Assembly: GCA_029239875.1 (NCBI GenBank) | Contig: JARBUD010000012.1 | Coordinates: 45,223-109,222, forward strand | Source: Xanthobacteraceae bacterium | Lineage (GTDB): Bacteria > Pseudomonadota > Alphaproteobacteria > Rhizobiales > Xanthobacteraceae | Reading direction: 5' to 3' | Length of the DNA: 64,000 bases | Part shown: positions 9,794-18,838 of the stretch, in pieces | Position numbering within the stretch: the first letter of the stretch is position 1 | Layout of the letters: each line of letters opens with the position of its first letter | The notes under the pieces: generated by a model | Told to the model about the DNA's origin: nothing | The model's database searches: none | Seen by the model: only the letters and a program-made list of their open reading frames with translations | Program-made: the position numbers and the translations under genes

Positions 9794-10621
9794 TCAGCCG
9801 TCGGTCGAGACGGTGACGGGCTTCCAGGCCTCGATTTCCTGCCTGAGCCGTTCGATCCGATCCGACACCAGCCCAAGGGCGTCGCTGCCGAGCAGGAGCT
9901 GCGGCGGAGGTGTGTCGGACTCGACGAGGCGCAGGACCGCCGCCGCCAGCTTGTCGGGATCGCCGAGCTGCTTGCCGCTCCGGGCCTGCCTCGCCTGCCG
10001 GATCGGATCGAACAGTGCGTCGTAATCGGCGATGGAGCGCTCGGTGCGGACCATCGAGCGGCCGGCCCAGTCGGTGCGGAAGGAGCCGGGGCACAGGGCC
10101 GTCACATGGACACCGAACGGCGCCATTTCCGCGCGCATGACTTCCGAGATGCCCTGCAGCGCGAACTTGCTGCCGCAGTAATAGGCGATGCCGGGCATGG
10201 TGATCATGCCGCCCATCGAGGTCACGTTGACGATAAAGCCGCGGCGTCTCTCGCGGAACCGCGGCAGGAATGCCTTCGCGACCGCCACGGCGCCGAAGAC
10301 GTTCACGTCGAACTGGCGTCGCATCTCCTCCAGAGGCGACTCCTCGAGTACCCCCTCATGCCCGTAGCCGGCATTGTTGATCAGCACGTCGACCGGCCCG
10401 TGGTCTTCCTCGGCTTGCTGGACGACATCAGTGATGCGGTCGAACTCGGTCACGTCGCACAGCACCAGGCGCACCGCCGGCAGGCGTTCCGCGAGCGCTG
10501 CCCGCGAGGCTTCCGAGCGGACGGTGCCGATGACCCCGTGGCCCTCGCGGAGGGCGGCGGCGGCGATCGCGAAGCCGAAGCCGGAATTCGCGCCGGTGAT
10601 GAAGAAGGTCTTTCCTGACAT
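9794..10621 (-). CDS. Short-chain dehydrogenase/reductase
   Basis: The 275-residue classical SDR has the dinucleotide motif TGANSGFG (residues 8-15), NNAGYG, and the catalytic pattern Ser (NVTSMGG) with YCGSK as the YxxxK pair. ARSxx-like Arg after beta-2 (TVRSEAS) suggests NADP preference, but this is only a hint. The ATG at 10621 has AAGGAGAG upstream, a strong ribosome site. It lies upstream of the SABATH methyltransferase and is divergent from the AraC-type regulator; YqhC-like AraC regulators often control an adjacent oxidoreductase. The substrate is not evident. Confidence 0.88.
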   Translation of the reverse strand: MSGKTFFITGANSGFGFAIAAAALREGHGVIGTVRSEASRAALAERLPAVRLVLCDVTEFDRITDVVQQAEEDHGPVDVLINNAGYGHEGVLEESPLEEMRRQFDVNVFGAVAVAKAFLPRFRERRRGFIVNVTSMGGMITMPGIAYYCGSKFALQGISEVMRAEMAPFGVHVTALCPGSFRTDWAGRSMVRTERSIADYDALFDPIRQARQARSGKQLGDPDKLAAAVLRLVESDTPPPQLLLGSDALGLVSDRIERLRQEIEAWKPVTVSTDG

Positions 10622-10696
10622 GAGCGCCGTTCTCTCCTTGATGGGACGGTCCGTGACCAATAATCTCCCTCGGGGCGGTCATCGATCCGAAAAGCT

Positions 10697-11633
10697 ATGA
10701 ATATCTTGCCAGATCCTATGAAGACGGCGACGAGGCAGCCGCAACGCCGCGAGCTGGTAGATCTGGCGGGGCTTCTCGCCCCCCGCCACGGCTACAATCC
10801 GACGGGACTCGACAATGTCCGCCTCCTCAGGACCGAAGCGGTCCTGTACGATATCCCGGTGCTCTACCGGCCCGGCGCGGTGTTCGTGCTGCAGGGTCGC
10901 AAGCAGGGCATGCTGGACGGCGAGGTCCATCTGTACGACGAGGAGCACTATCTGGCGGTGTCGGTTCCCGTGCCGTTCCGCATGCAATCCATCGCCAGTG
11001 CCGAGCGCCCTCTGCTCGCGGTCTATGTCGAGTTCGACATGCGCGTGGCCGCCGAGATCGCCGCGGAAGTGGGGGGAGAGGCGTTCCGGGCCGAACGCCG
11101 GCCGGGTGAGAGGCCTGGCGTCGAGCCGGATGGAGCGGGCTATCGAGGACGTCCTGCTGCGTCTCCTGCGGGCGCTGCGCGATCCCGTCGAGCTTGCCGT
11201 GCTGGGCGCCGGCATCCTGCGCGAGCTGCACTACCGCGTGCTGGTCGGCCCGCAAGGCGGCGCGATGATCGCCGCCCTGCAGCAGCGGGGCACGTGCGGC
11301 AGGATCGTGCAGAGCCTCGCGCGGCTACGCGAGACCTACGGGTCCGCGCTTTCCGTCGGCGCGCTGGCACGCGAGGCAGGCATGAGCGTTCCGTCCTACC
11401 ACGTCCATTTCAAGGCCCTGACCGGCAGCACCCCGATACAATATGTGAAGGCGATGCGGCTCCACGCGGCACGGCTGATGATCGCACGGCAGGACAGGAC
11501 GATCGCGGAGGTCGCGGCGTGCGTCGGCTATGCCAGCCCCGCGCAGTTCAGCCGCGACTTCAAGCGCCATTTCCGGCGCACGGCCTCGGAGGAGGCCAAA
11601 TGGGTCCGGCAGCATCTCGGCGAGCTTGCCTGA
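10697..11633 (+). pseudogene. AraC-family transcriptional regulator split by a frameshift
   Basis: The N-terminal AraC_N-type cupin domain (YRPGAVFVLQGRKQGMLDG, then YDEEHYLAVSVPVPF) is read from 10697 in one frame. The C-terminal part (MERAIEDVLLRLLRAL, then SVGALAREAGMSVPSYHVHF and the second HTH VGYASPAQFSRDFKRHF) lies in another frame and ends at 11633. Removing one G from the run of six G at 11071-11076 gives one continuous 311-residue protein, the usual size for YqhC-like regulators, so this run is the likely site. It may be a real disruption, slippage-prone phase variation, or an assembly error. It is divergent from the SDR gene, its probable target. Confidence 0.8.
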
Positions 11634-11814
11634 GCAGCAGCGAGTGCCCGATCGGGCGCCTCAGCGGCGCTCGTACCAGTCCTGAGGCTTTGTAACCCAC
11701 TTGCGCGACGCAGGCGCCTGACGCTGCGACGGCCAATGTGGCGCCTGACGGGCTTTTTTGCGACGACGCGCGGTGCTAGTGTCGCCGCGGGCGGTTTGTG
11801 AAGGAGAGGTAGCG

Positions 11815-12105
11815 ATGTCGAGATTCCCAGCTACCCTGTTGGCCGTCGCGATGCTGGCGGCATCCGTTGCGGTTCCGGCATTCGCCCAGGATGCGGGCAC
11901 GATGCCCGGGAACTTCAACAACCCGAACCAGCCGGTGATCCAGCCGGGCAACCCCGACAATCTGAGTCCCGGCGCCGACGCACCGCAGCCCCTCACCGGG
12001 GAGCTGGTGCCGCTTCCCGGCCCGCCGCCGGTGGGCGGCGCGGCGGACCTCAAGCTGCCGGACTGTGCCCCGCCGAATTGCGGCACGCCGCAGATCATGC
12101 AGTAG
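11815..12105 (+). CDS. Small proline-rich secreted protein, function unknown
   Basis: I do not recognise a family. The 96-residue product starts at the ATG at 11815, which has AAGGAGAGG just upstream. Residues 1-24 form a signal peptide with an AFA-Q type cleavage site. The mature part of about 72 residues is rich in Pro, Gly and Asn (NNPNQPVIQPGNPDNL; PLPGPPPVGG) and ends with two Cys in LPDCAPPNCG, which could form a disulfide. It stands alone between the AraC remnant and the betaine-type binding protein, with no operon partner visible. Confidence 0.6.
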   Translation: MSRFPATLLAVAMLAASVAVPAFAQDAGTMPGNFNNPNQPVIQPGNPDNLSPGADAPQPLTGELVPLPGPPPVGGAADLKLPDCAPPNCGTPQIMQ

Positions 12106-12296
12106 CGGCTCGCGCCGTCTGATCTCCGTCGATAGGGCTGGCGGCAGGGCAGGTCTCTCGCCTCCGCCTGTGCGCCGCCGGGCGCTTCGTATTCGGCTAT
12201 CCGCCGTTCGGAATAGGTCAAGCAGCGAAGGTTGCCCGGCGTAGGCTTTCCCTTGCGGTGCCGTCAGCGGCATGACCGCCAACACGGGGAACAGCA

Positions 12297-13241
12297 ATGA
12301 TTTCACGCAGTCTCGTTGCCTGCCTCTGCTTGTCCGCCACGCTCATCGCCTCGCCCGCCTTCGCCAGCGAGCCGGCCGCGTGCGCCAAGCCACGCTTCTC
12401 CGATGTCGGCTGGACCGACATCACCGCCACCACCACCATCGCCAGCCAGATACTGGAGAGCCTCGGCTACAAGCCGGAGGTCTCGGTGCTCTCCGTCGCC
12501 ATCACCTTCAAGGCGCTGGAGAATGGCGACCGCGACATCTTCCTCGGCAACTGGATGCCGCTGCAGGAGCCGACGCAGGGCCCGCTGGTCAAGGCCGGCA
12601 AGGTCGAGGTCGTCGTCGACAACCTCAAGGACGCGCGCATCGGCTTCGCCACGTCAAAGGACGCCTACGACGCCGGCCTCAAGACCTATGCCGACATCGC
12701 CAAGTTCAAGGACCAACTCGGCGGCAAGCTCTACGGCATCGAGGCCGGCAGCGGCGCCAACAATACGATCTCCAAGATGATCGCCGAGAACACCTTCGGG
12801 CTGAAAGGCTTCGATCTTGTCGAATCCAGCGAGCAGGGCATGCTCGCGCAAGTGTCGCAGAAGATCCGCATGAAGCAGCCGGTGGTGTTCTTCGGCTGGC
12901 GGCCGCACCCGATGAACGTCAACCTGCCGATCGCCTACCTTTCGAACGGCAACGACGTCTTCGGGCCGAACGATGGCGGCGCCACCGTGGTGACGCTGAC
13001 GCGGCCGGGCTACGTCAAGGAATGTCCGAATGTCGGCCGCCTGCTCACCAACCTCGTCTTCGACGTGGCCATGGAGGACCGGCTGATGAGCGACATCCTC
13101 GACAAGGGCATGACGCCGGACGCCGCCGTGCATGCCTGGCTGAAGGAGAACCCGGCCGCGCTCGACAAATGGCTGGACGGCGTCACCACCTTCGACGGCA
13201 AGCCCGGCGTCACCGCGGTGAAGAGCGGGCTGGGGCTGTAG
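12297..13241 (+). CDS. Glycine betaine/choline/carnitine-type ABC transporter substrate-binding protein
   Basis: The 314-residue OpuAC/ProX-type periplasmic protein has a signal peptide ending AFA-S (residues 1-24). Conserved segments are FSDVGWTDITATT, FLGNWMPLQEP, GIEAGSGANN and FFGWRPHPMN; their Trp residues would form the aromatic box for a trimethylammonium group. It resembles ChoX and the Pseudomonas carnitine-binding protein CaiX. No permease or ATPase gene is adjacent, so it probably docks on a transporter encoded elsewhere, as CaiX does. The neighbouring carnitine genes favour carnitine as ligand; choline or betaine cannot be excluded. Confidence 0.85.
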   Translation: MISRSLVACLCLSATLIASPAFASEPAACAKPRFSDVGWTDITATTTIASQILESLGYKPEVSVLSVAITFKALENGDRDIFLGNWMPLQEPTQGPLVKAGKVEVVVDNLKDARIGFATSKDAYDAGLKTYADIAKFKDQLGGKLYGIEAGSGANNTISKMIAENTFGLKGFDLVESSEQGMLAQVSQKIRMKQPVVFFGWRPHPMNVNLPIAYLSNGNDVFGPNDGGATVVTLTRPGYVKECPNVGRLLTNLVFDVAMEDRLMSDILDKGMTPDAAVHAWLKENPAALDKWLDGVTTFDGKPGVTAVKSGLGL

Positions 13242-13272
13242 CCTGAAGGTTCGTGGACCCCGCTTCGCAAAG

Positions 13273-13379
13273 CATCCTCATCCTGAGGTGCGAGCGCAGC
13301 GAGCCTCGAAGGATGGTTCTCTTGGTGCACCCAGATGAGCATCCTTCGAGGCCCGGCGGCCGGGCACCTCAGGATGAGG
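13273..13379. repeat. Paired REP-type palindromic repeats
   Basis: Two inverted copies of a REP unit lie between convergent genes. The first unit runs from ATCCTGAGGTGCGAG to GCCTCGAAGGATG, the second from CATCCTTCGAGGC to CACCTCAGGATGAGG. They can fold singly or together into a long hairpin. Related units occur at 58585-58693. The element may also act as a bidirectional terminator for the two flanking genes. Confidence 0.8.
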
Positions 13380-13406
13380 TTCATCGCGAAGGGATCGGCT
13401 CCGTTC

Positions 13407-14372
13407 TCACGCCCGCCCTCGGCGCGCGGCCGAGGGCGGCGCGCCGAACTGCCGGCGATAGGCGCGCGACAGCGAGGCGATGGCGGAAAAGCCCGTCCGC
13501 TCGGCGATGTCGGCGATGGGCAGATTGGTGTCCAGCACCAGCCGCCGCGCCGCGTTCAGCCGCAGCGTGACGTAGTAGACGCCCGGCGAGACGTCGACGG
13601 TCTTGTGGAACAGCGTCTCCAGCCCCCGCGTCGACACGCCCACGCGGCGCGCGATGGCGGCGATGGTGAGCGGTCGGTCGATATGCGTCTCCATGATGCG
13701 GATGGCCTCCGCCACGCGCGGCTCGTGCTGGCGGATGCGCCCGAGCGAGACGATGGGCTGCACGTCCGAGCCGGTGCGCACCTCCTCGTAGATATAGAGG
13801 CTGGCGACGTCGAGCGCGGCGGAATAGCCGTTGCGGGCGCGGATCAGCGACAGCATGCAGTCGAGCGCCGGCGTCGCCCCACCGGTGGTGAACACCGGCT
13901 CGTCGACGACGAAGCGGTCCGGCTCGACATCCGCATGCGGGAAGCGCGCAGCGAAATCCTCCAGATCCTCCCAATGCGTCGTCGCCCGGCGCCCGTCGAG
14001 CAGCCCGGCGAAGCCCATCAGCCAGGGGCCGGATTCGATGCCGCCGACGATCTTCGAGCGGCTGGCGCCGGCACGCAGGTTTTTCAGGATGCGCGGCGTC
14101 GCATGATGCACGGCGTCGAAGGCGGCGACCACGATCAGCGCATCCTGCCGCATGGCCGGGTCGAAGGCGCCGTCGACAGGGATCGGCAGGCCGCAGCTCG
14201 CTACCGGCATCTGGCCGTCGATCGAGGTGAGCTTCCAGCGATAGGCGGCGCGCCCGAGCACGCGGTTGGCGCCGCGCATCGGGTCGAGCGTCGCCGCCAG
14301 CGACAGCAGCGACAACCCCGAGAACAACAGCAGCGTGACGTCGAGCGACTCGTCGGAATGGGCGAAGATCAT
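13407..14372 (-). CDS. cdhR: GlxA/CdhR-type AraC regulator (DJ-1/PfpI-like domain plus HTH)
   Basis: The 321-residue protein has an N-terminal class I glutamine amidotransferase-like domain (residues about 8-190, with LLLFSGLSLLSLAATLDPMRGANR split here as LLLFSGLSLLSLA and DPMRGANR) and a C-terminal AraC HTH pair (LTIAAIARRVGVSTRGLETLF; IADIAERTGFSAIASLSRAYRRQF shown in part). The nucleophile-elbow position reads ESGPW, so no cysteine protease activity is expected, as in other regulators of this type. It is divergent from the cdhC/cdhA operon. In Pseudomonas aeruginosa the similar CdhR activates carnitine dehydrogenase genes, and I infer the same role here. Confidence 0.85.
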   Translation of the reverse strand: MIFAHSDESLDVTLLLFSGLSLLSLAATLDPMRGANRVLGRAAYRWKLTSIDGQMPVASCGLPIPVDGAFDPAMRQDALIVVAAFDAVHHATPRILKNLRAGASRSKIVGGIESGPWLMGFAGLLDGRRATTHWEDLEDFAARFPHADVEPDRFVVDEPVFTTGGATPALDCMLSLIRARNGYSAALDVASLYIYEEVRTGSDVQPIVSLGRIRQHEPRVAEAIRIMETHIDRPLTIAAIARRVGVSTRGLETLFHKTVDVSPGVYYVTLRLNAARRLVLDTNLPIADIAERTGFSAIASLSRAYRRQFGAPPSAARRGRA

Positions 14373-14476
14373 CGCGCACCGGTCGGCTTCGTAGAATGGA
14401 AAATCGTCTACGCAAATAGTTGCGTCACGGATGCGCGTTCACGTCAAGCTCCGCCCATCCAGCAGGGAGGCACGAC

Positions 14477-15379
14477 ATGCCGTTGTCGATGAATCGCGAG
14501 GTCTTCATCACCTGTGCCGTGACCGGCGCCGGCGATACGGTCGGGCGTTCGTCCCATGTGCCGGTGACGCCGCAGCAGATCGCCGAAAGTGCGATCGACG
14601 CGGCGAAGGCGGGGGCGGCGGTGGTGCATTGCCATGTGCGCGATCCCGAGACCGGCGCCGCCTCCCGCCGCCGCGACCTGTTCCGCGAGGTGACCGACCG
14701 CATCCGCTCGGCCGAGGTCGACGTGGTGCTGAACCTCACCGCCGGCATGGGCGGCGACCTCGTCTTCGGCAATGTCGAGGCGCCGTTCCCGGTGAATGCG
14801 GCCGGCACCGACATGGCTGGTGCCACCGAGCGCGTCACCCATGTCGCCGAGTGCCTGCCGGAGATCTGCACGCTCGACTGCGGCACGATGAACTTCAATC
14901 TCGGTGACTACGTCATGACCAACACGCCCTCCATGCTGCGCGAGATGGCGCGGCAGATGACGGCGCTGGGCGTGCGGCCCGAGATCGAGGCCTTCGACAC
15001 CGGCCACCTCTGGTTCGCAAAGCAGCTGGTGGAGGAAGGGCTGATAGAGGCCCCCGTGCTGATCCAGCTCTGCATGGGCATCCCGTGGGGGGCGCCGGAC
15101 GACCTGAATACCTTCATGGCGATGGTGAACAACGTACCGGCGAGCTGGACTTTTTCCGCCTTCTCCATCGGCCGCAACGCGGTGGCCTATCCCGCCGCGG
15201 CGGTGCTGGCGGGCGGCAATGTGCGCGTCGGGCTGGAGGACAATCTCTATGCCGGCAAGGGCCAGCTCGCCACCAATGCGCAGCTCGTCGAGAAGGCCGC
15301 GACCGTGGTGACGAATATGGGCGCGCGCATCCTTGGACCGCAGGAGGTCCGCGAGAAACTCAAGCTGGTGAAGCGCTGA
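14477..15379 (+). CDS. cdhC: 3-dehydrocarnitine cleavage enzyme (BKACE family)
   Basis: The 300-residue TIM-barrel protein belongs to the beta-keto acid cleavage enzymes (DUF849). The zinc-binding segment VVHCHVRDPETGA, the segment CTLDCGTMNF and the late GNVRVGLEDNLY are typical. With acetyl-CoA, such enzymes cleave 3-dehydrocarnitine to betainyl-CoA and acetoacetate. The ATG at 14477 has AGGGAGG 6 bases upstream. The carnitine dehydrogenase gene follows after 11 bases, so they share a transcript. Family members differ in substrate; the carnitine assignment rests on the neighbouring dehydrogenase and the CdhR-like regulator. Confidence 0.87.
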   Translation: MPLSMNREVFITCAVTGAGDTVGRSSHVPVTPQQIAESAIDAAKAGAAVVHCHVRDPETGAASRRRDLFREVTDRIRSAEVDVVLNLTAGMGGDLVFGNVEAPFPVNAAGTDMAGATERVTHVAECLPEICTLDCGTMNFNLGDYVMTNTPSMLREMARQMTALGVRPEIEAFDTGHLWFAKQLVEEGLIEAPVLIQLCMGIPWGAPDDLNTFMAMVNNVPASWTFSAFSIGRNAVAYPAAAVLAGGNVRVGLEDNLYAGKGQLATNAQLVEKAATVVTNMGARILGPQEVREKLKLVKR

Positions 15380-15390
15380 GGATCGATGAC

Positions 15391-16902
15391 ATGACGAGCC
15401 TTGCCCCCATCTCCCGCGCCGCCTGCATCGGCGGCGGCGTCATCGGCGGCGGCTGGGTCGCCCGCTTCCTGCTTGCCGGCATCGACGTGAAGGTGTTCGA
15501 CCCGCACCTGGAAGCCGAGCGCATCGTGGCCGAGGTGCTGGCCAATGCCGAGCGCGCCTATGGGCTGCTGACCAGCGTGCCGCTGCCCGCGCGGGGACGC
15601 CTGACCTTCTGCGCCAGCCTCGAAGAAGCAGTCGCGGATGCGCAATGGGTACAGGAGAGCGTGCCCGAGCGGCTCGACCTCAAGCGCCGCGTGCTGGCCG
15701 AGATCGACGCCGCGGCGCCGACGGAGGCGCTGATCGGCTCCTCGACCTCCGGGCTTCTGCCTTCCGACCTTCAGGCGGAGCTGACGCATCCCGAGCGCCT
15801 CTTCGTCGCCCACCCCTACAACCCCGTCTATCTCCTGCCGCTCGCCGAGATCGTCGGCGGCAAGGCCACAAGCGCTGCCACCATCGCGCGGGCCAAGGAC
15901 GCACTCGACGCCATCGGCATGAAGGGTGTGGTCATCGCCCGCGAGATCGAGGCCTTCGTCGGCGACCGGCTGCTGGAGGCGCTGTGGCGCGAGGCGCTGT
16001 GGCTGATCAAGGACGACATTTGCGACGTCGAGACGCTCGACGACGTGATCCGCTATTCCTTCGGCCTGCGCTGGGCGCAGATGGGCCTGTTCCAGACCTA
16101 CCGCATCGCCGGCGGCGAGGCCGGGATGCGTCATTTCCTCGCCCAGTTCGGCCCGTGCCTGCAATGGCCCTGGACCAAGCTCACCGACGTCGTGGACCTA
16201 GACGACGCACTGGTGGAGAAGATCGGCGCGCAGTCGGACGCACAGGCGAAGGGCCTCTCGATCCGCCAGCTCGAGCGTATCCGCGACGAGAACCTCGTCG
16301 GCATCCTGCAGGCGCTCAAAACGGGGCAGGGCGGCGAGGGTTGGGGCGCCGGCGCGCTGCTCGGCGATTTCGAGAAGCGGCTGCGCGAGAGCGCGGGCGA
16401 CACGGAAATCGTCGACGTCCACGCGCCGCTCACGCTCGTCGAGACGCGGGTGTCGCCCGCCTGGATCGACTATAACGGCCACATGGCCGACCACCGCTAT
16501 CTGCAGGTGTTCGGCGACACCACCGACGCGCTGCTGCGCCTGATCGGCGCCGACCTCGCCTATGTCGAGGGCGGCCACAGCTACTACACGGTGGAAACGC
16601 ATCTGCGGCACCTCGACGAGGCGCATCTGGGCGAGGCGCTACGCTCGACCTGCCAGATCCTGTCGGTGGACGAGAAGCGCATCCATGTGTTCTACCGGCT
16701 CTTCGCCGGCCCGGAGAACCGCGAGGTCGCCACCGCCGAGCAGATGCTGCTGCATGTCGACACCGTGGCCGGCCGTGCGGTCGCCGCGCCGGAGGCCATC
16801 CTCGCCCGGCTTCGCCCGCTCGCGGCGGGGCAAGCCCGGCTCGACGCCCCAGAGGGCGCCGGCCGCGCCGTCGGCCAGAAGCGGTCGATGGCGACGGTGT
16901 GA
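15391..16902 (+). CDS. cdhA: L-carnitine dehydrogenase fused to betainyl-CoA thioesterase
   Basis: The 503-residue protein has two parts. Residues 1-320 form a 3-hydroxyacyl-CoA-dehydrogenase-like enzyme with NAD motif GGGVIGGGW (14-22), the Ser segment SSTSGLLPS and the catalytic His in HPYNPVYLLPL. Residues about 350-500 form a hotdog thioesterase (SPAWIDYNGHMADHRYL with the Asn-Gly-His core, then VETHLRHLDEAHLGEAL). Such fusions are known from rhizobia: the first half oxidises L-carnitine to 3-dehydrocarnitine and the second hydrolyses betainyl-CoA to glycine betaine. With the BKACE enzyme just upstream, the whole route from carnitine to betaine is encoded here by two genes. Confidence 0.9.
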   Translation: MTSLAPISRAACIGGGVIGGGWVARFLLAGIDVKVFDPHLEAERIVAEVLANAERAYGLLTSVPLPARGRLTFCASLEEAVADAQWVQESVPERLDLKRRVLAEIDAAAPTEALIGSSTSGLLPSDLQAELTHPERLFVAHPYNPVYLLPLAEIVGGKATSAATIARAKDALDAIGMKGVVIAREIEAFVGDRLLEALWREALWLIKDDICDVETLDDVIRYSFGLRWAQMGLFQTYRIAGGEAGMRHFLAQFGPCLQWPWTKLTDVVDLDDALVEKIGAQSDAQAKGLSIRQLERIRDENLVGILQALKTGQGGEGWGAGALLGDFEKRLRESAGDTEIVDVHAPLTLVETRVSPAWIDYNGHMADHRYLQVFGDTTDALLRLIGADLAYVEGGHSYYTVETHLRHLDEAHLGEALRSTCQILSVDEKRIHVFYRLFAGPENREVATAEQMLLHVDTVAGRAVAAPEAILARLRPLAAGQARLDAPEGAGRAVGQKRSMATV

Positions 16903-17228
16903 AGAGCGAGCCCTGGAGCCCGCTCGCATTCAAGCGTGCATTGTCGTAACCGACCAGCTTCACGGCGCGATATCGTTGTTGCTTGCCTGTCTGTCCTGTA
17001 CTCGTGTGCACGGTACGGCCAAGGCTGGATTATCTGTGCGAGAGTTCGGGATTTCCGCCGTTCCGGCCGGGATCTGCCAGACCGTGTTTCGGAAATGCTG
17101 CGCGGGAACCCATCCGGCCGACGGGCATTCAGCCCATGACGGCGGCCGCGGCGACAGCCGATCCCCCGTGGCACCGGAATTGCCCGACCATCCGCCAAAT
17201 TCAGGTCCTACAACGATCGGATCACGAT
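16903..17228. other. Intergenic region between the carnitine and aldehyde oxidoreductase genes
   Basis: This 326-base stretch holds no convincing gene. A weak hairpin (GCGAGC at 16906-16911 with GCTCGC at 16922-16927) directly after the cdhA stop may be a terminator, but there is no T-tract. The promoter of the pao genes should lie here; I could not assign -35 and -10 boxes with confidence. Confidence 0.5.
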
Positions 17229-17888
17229 ATGCATAGCCATTCCGAACCGGGGCTCTCGCGTCGCGACCTGCTGGTCGCCGGCGCCGCGACCGTCGCCGGA
17301 AGCGCGGCCACGGGTCCTGCGCACGCTCAAGATGCGGTGAACACGTCATCCATGGATACCGTGCCCCGCGCACCCGTCCACGCTCCGGTGCGCTTCACCG
17401 TCAACGGCCGCGAGCACGCGCTGGAGCTCGATACCCGCACCTCGCTGCTCGACGCCTTGCGCGAGCATCTCCACCTCACCGGCACCAAGAAGGGCTGCGA
17501 CCACGGCCAGTGCGGTGCCTGCACGGTGATGGTCGACGGGGTGCGCATCAATTCCTGCCTGACGCTTGCCGTCATGCACGAGGGCGCCGACGTCACCACC
17601 ATCGAGGGCCTCGGCACGCCGGACAGGCTGCACGCGATGCAGGCCGCCTTCGTCAAGCATGACGGCTACCAGTGCGGCTACTGCACGCCAGGCCAGATTT
17701 GCTCGGCGGTGGCGGTGCTGGACGAGATCAAGGCCGGCATTCCCAGCCACGTCACCGCCGACATCATGGCGACGCCGGAATTCTCGGTCGACGAGGTCCG
17801 CGAGCGCATGAGCGGCAACATCTGCCGCTGCGGCGCCTATTCCAACATCATCGAGGCCATCACCGAGGTGGCGGGGAGGGCGGCATGA
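17229..17888 (+). CDS. paoA: Aldehyde oxidoreductase 2Fe-2S subunit, Tat-exported
   Basis: The 219-residue protein is the iron-sulfur subunit of a molybdenum hydroxylase of the PaoABC (YagTSR) type. Residues 11-35 carry a twin-arginine signal ([15 protein letters not shown], ending AHA-Q). The plant-type cluster follows ([18 protein letters not shown]), then the second cluster ([11 protein letters not shown] and GNICRCGAY). I start at the ATG at 17229, which places the Tat motif at the N-terminus; the ribosome site is weak. The stop overlaps the next start (ATGA). The Tat signal on this subunit alone implies export of a folded heterotrimer to the periplasm. Confidence 0.92.
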   Translation: MHSHSEPGLSRRDLLVAGAATVAGSAATGPAHAQDAVNTSSMDTVPRAPVHAPVRFTVNGREHALELDTRTSLLDALREHLHLTGTKKGCDHGQCGACTVMVDGVRINSCLTLAVMHEGADVTTIEGLGTPDRLHAMQAAFVKHDGYQCGYCTPGQICSAVAVLDEIKAGIPSHVTADIMATPEFSVDEVRERMSGNICRCGAYSNIIEAITEVAGRAA

Positions 17889-18835
17889 AACCCTTCACCT
17901 ATGAGCGCGCCGCCTCGCCGGCGCAGGCCGCCGCGGCCGCGATCCAGATGCCCGGCGCCAAGTTCATCGCCGGCGGCACCAACCTGCTCGACCTGATGAA
18001 ATTGCAGATCGAGACGCCGGCCCATCTCATCGACGTCAACCGCCTCGCGCTCGACACCATCGAGCCGACGCAGGAGGGCGGCCTTCGCATCGGCGCGCTG
18101 GTCAGCAACACCGACCTCGCTGCCGACGCGCGCGTGCGCCGCGACTATGGCGTGCTCGCCCGCGCCCTGCTGGCGGGTGCCTCGGGCCAGCTGCGCAACA
18201 AGGCGACCACCGCCGGCAACCTGCTCCAGCGCACACGCTGCCCCTATTTCTACGACACCGACCAGCCCTGCAATAAGCGCCATCCCGGCAGCGGCTGCTC
18301 GGCCATCGGTGGCGTCACCCGCCAGCTTGGCGTGATCGGCACCAGCGATGCCTGCATCGCCACCCATCCCAGCGACATGGCGGTAGCGCTGCGCGCGCTC
18401 GACGCCACGGTGGAGACGGTGAAGGCGGACGGCGCGACGCGGCGCATCCCGGTGGCGGAGCTTCACCGCCTGCCGGGTGACACGCCGCATGTCGAGACCG
18501 TGCTGGAGCCGGGCGAACTCATCACCGCCGTGCTGCTGCCGGCCCCCGTCGGCGGCACGCAGATCTACCGCAAGGTCCGCGACCGCGCCTCCTACGCCTT
18601 CGCGTTGGTCTCGGTCGGCGCGATCCTCCAGCACGACGGCACCGGCCGCATCGCGCTCGGCGGCGTCGCGCCCAAGCCCTGGCGGGTCGAGGAGGCGGAG
18701 GCGGAGCTGCCGAACGGCCCGCGCGCCTTCACCACGCGGCTAATGGCCGGCGCCCGCCCGACCCGCGACAATGCCTTCAAGGTCGCGCTGGCCGAGCGCA
18801 CGCTCGGTGCGGTCCTCAACGAGGCAAGGGGCTGA
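17885..18835 (+). CDS. paoB: Aldehyde oxidoreductase FAD-binding subunit
   Basis: The 316-residue protein is the flavin subunit (CO dehydrogenase flavoprotein family). The FAD motifs [15 protein letters not shown] (near residues 28-42) and [12 protein letters not shown] are clear. The segment [22 protein letters not shown] has the extra cysteines found in PaoB, which bind an additional 4Fe-4S cluster. The start codon overlaps the paoA stop by 4 bases, and paoC starts 3 bases after its stop, so the three subunits are translated from one message. Confidence 0.92.
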   Translation: MKPFTYERAASPAQAAAAAIQMPGAKFIAGGTNLLDLMKLQIETPAHLIDVNRLALDTIEPTQEGGLRIGALVSNTDLAADARVRRDYGVLARALLAGASGQLRNKATTAGNLLQRTRCPYFYDTDQPCNKRHPGSGCSAIGGVTRQLGVIGTSDACIATHPSDMAVALRALDATVETVKADGATRRIPVAELHRLPGDTPHVETVLEPGELITAVLLPAPVGGTQIYRKVRDRASYAFALVSVGAILQHDGTGRIALGGVAPKPWRVEEAEAELPNGPRAFTTRLMAGARPTRDNAFKVALAERTLGAVLNEARG

Positions 18836-18838
18836 GCC

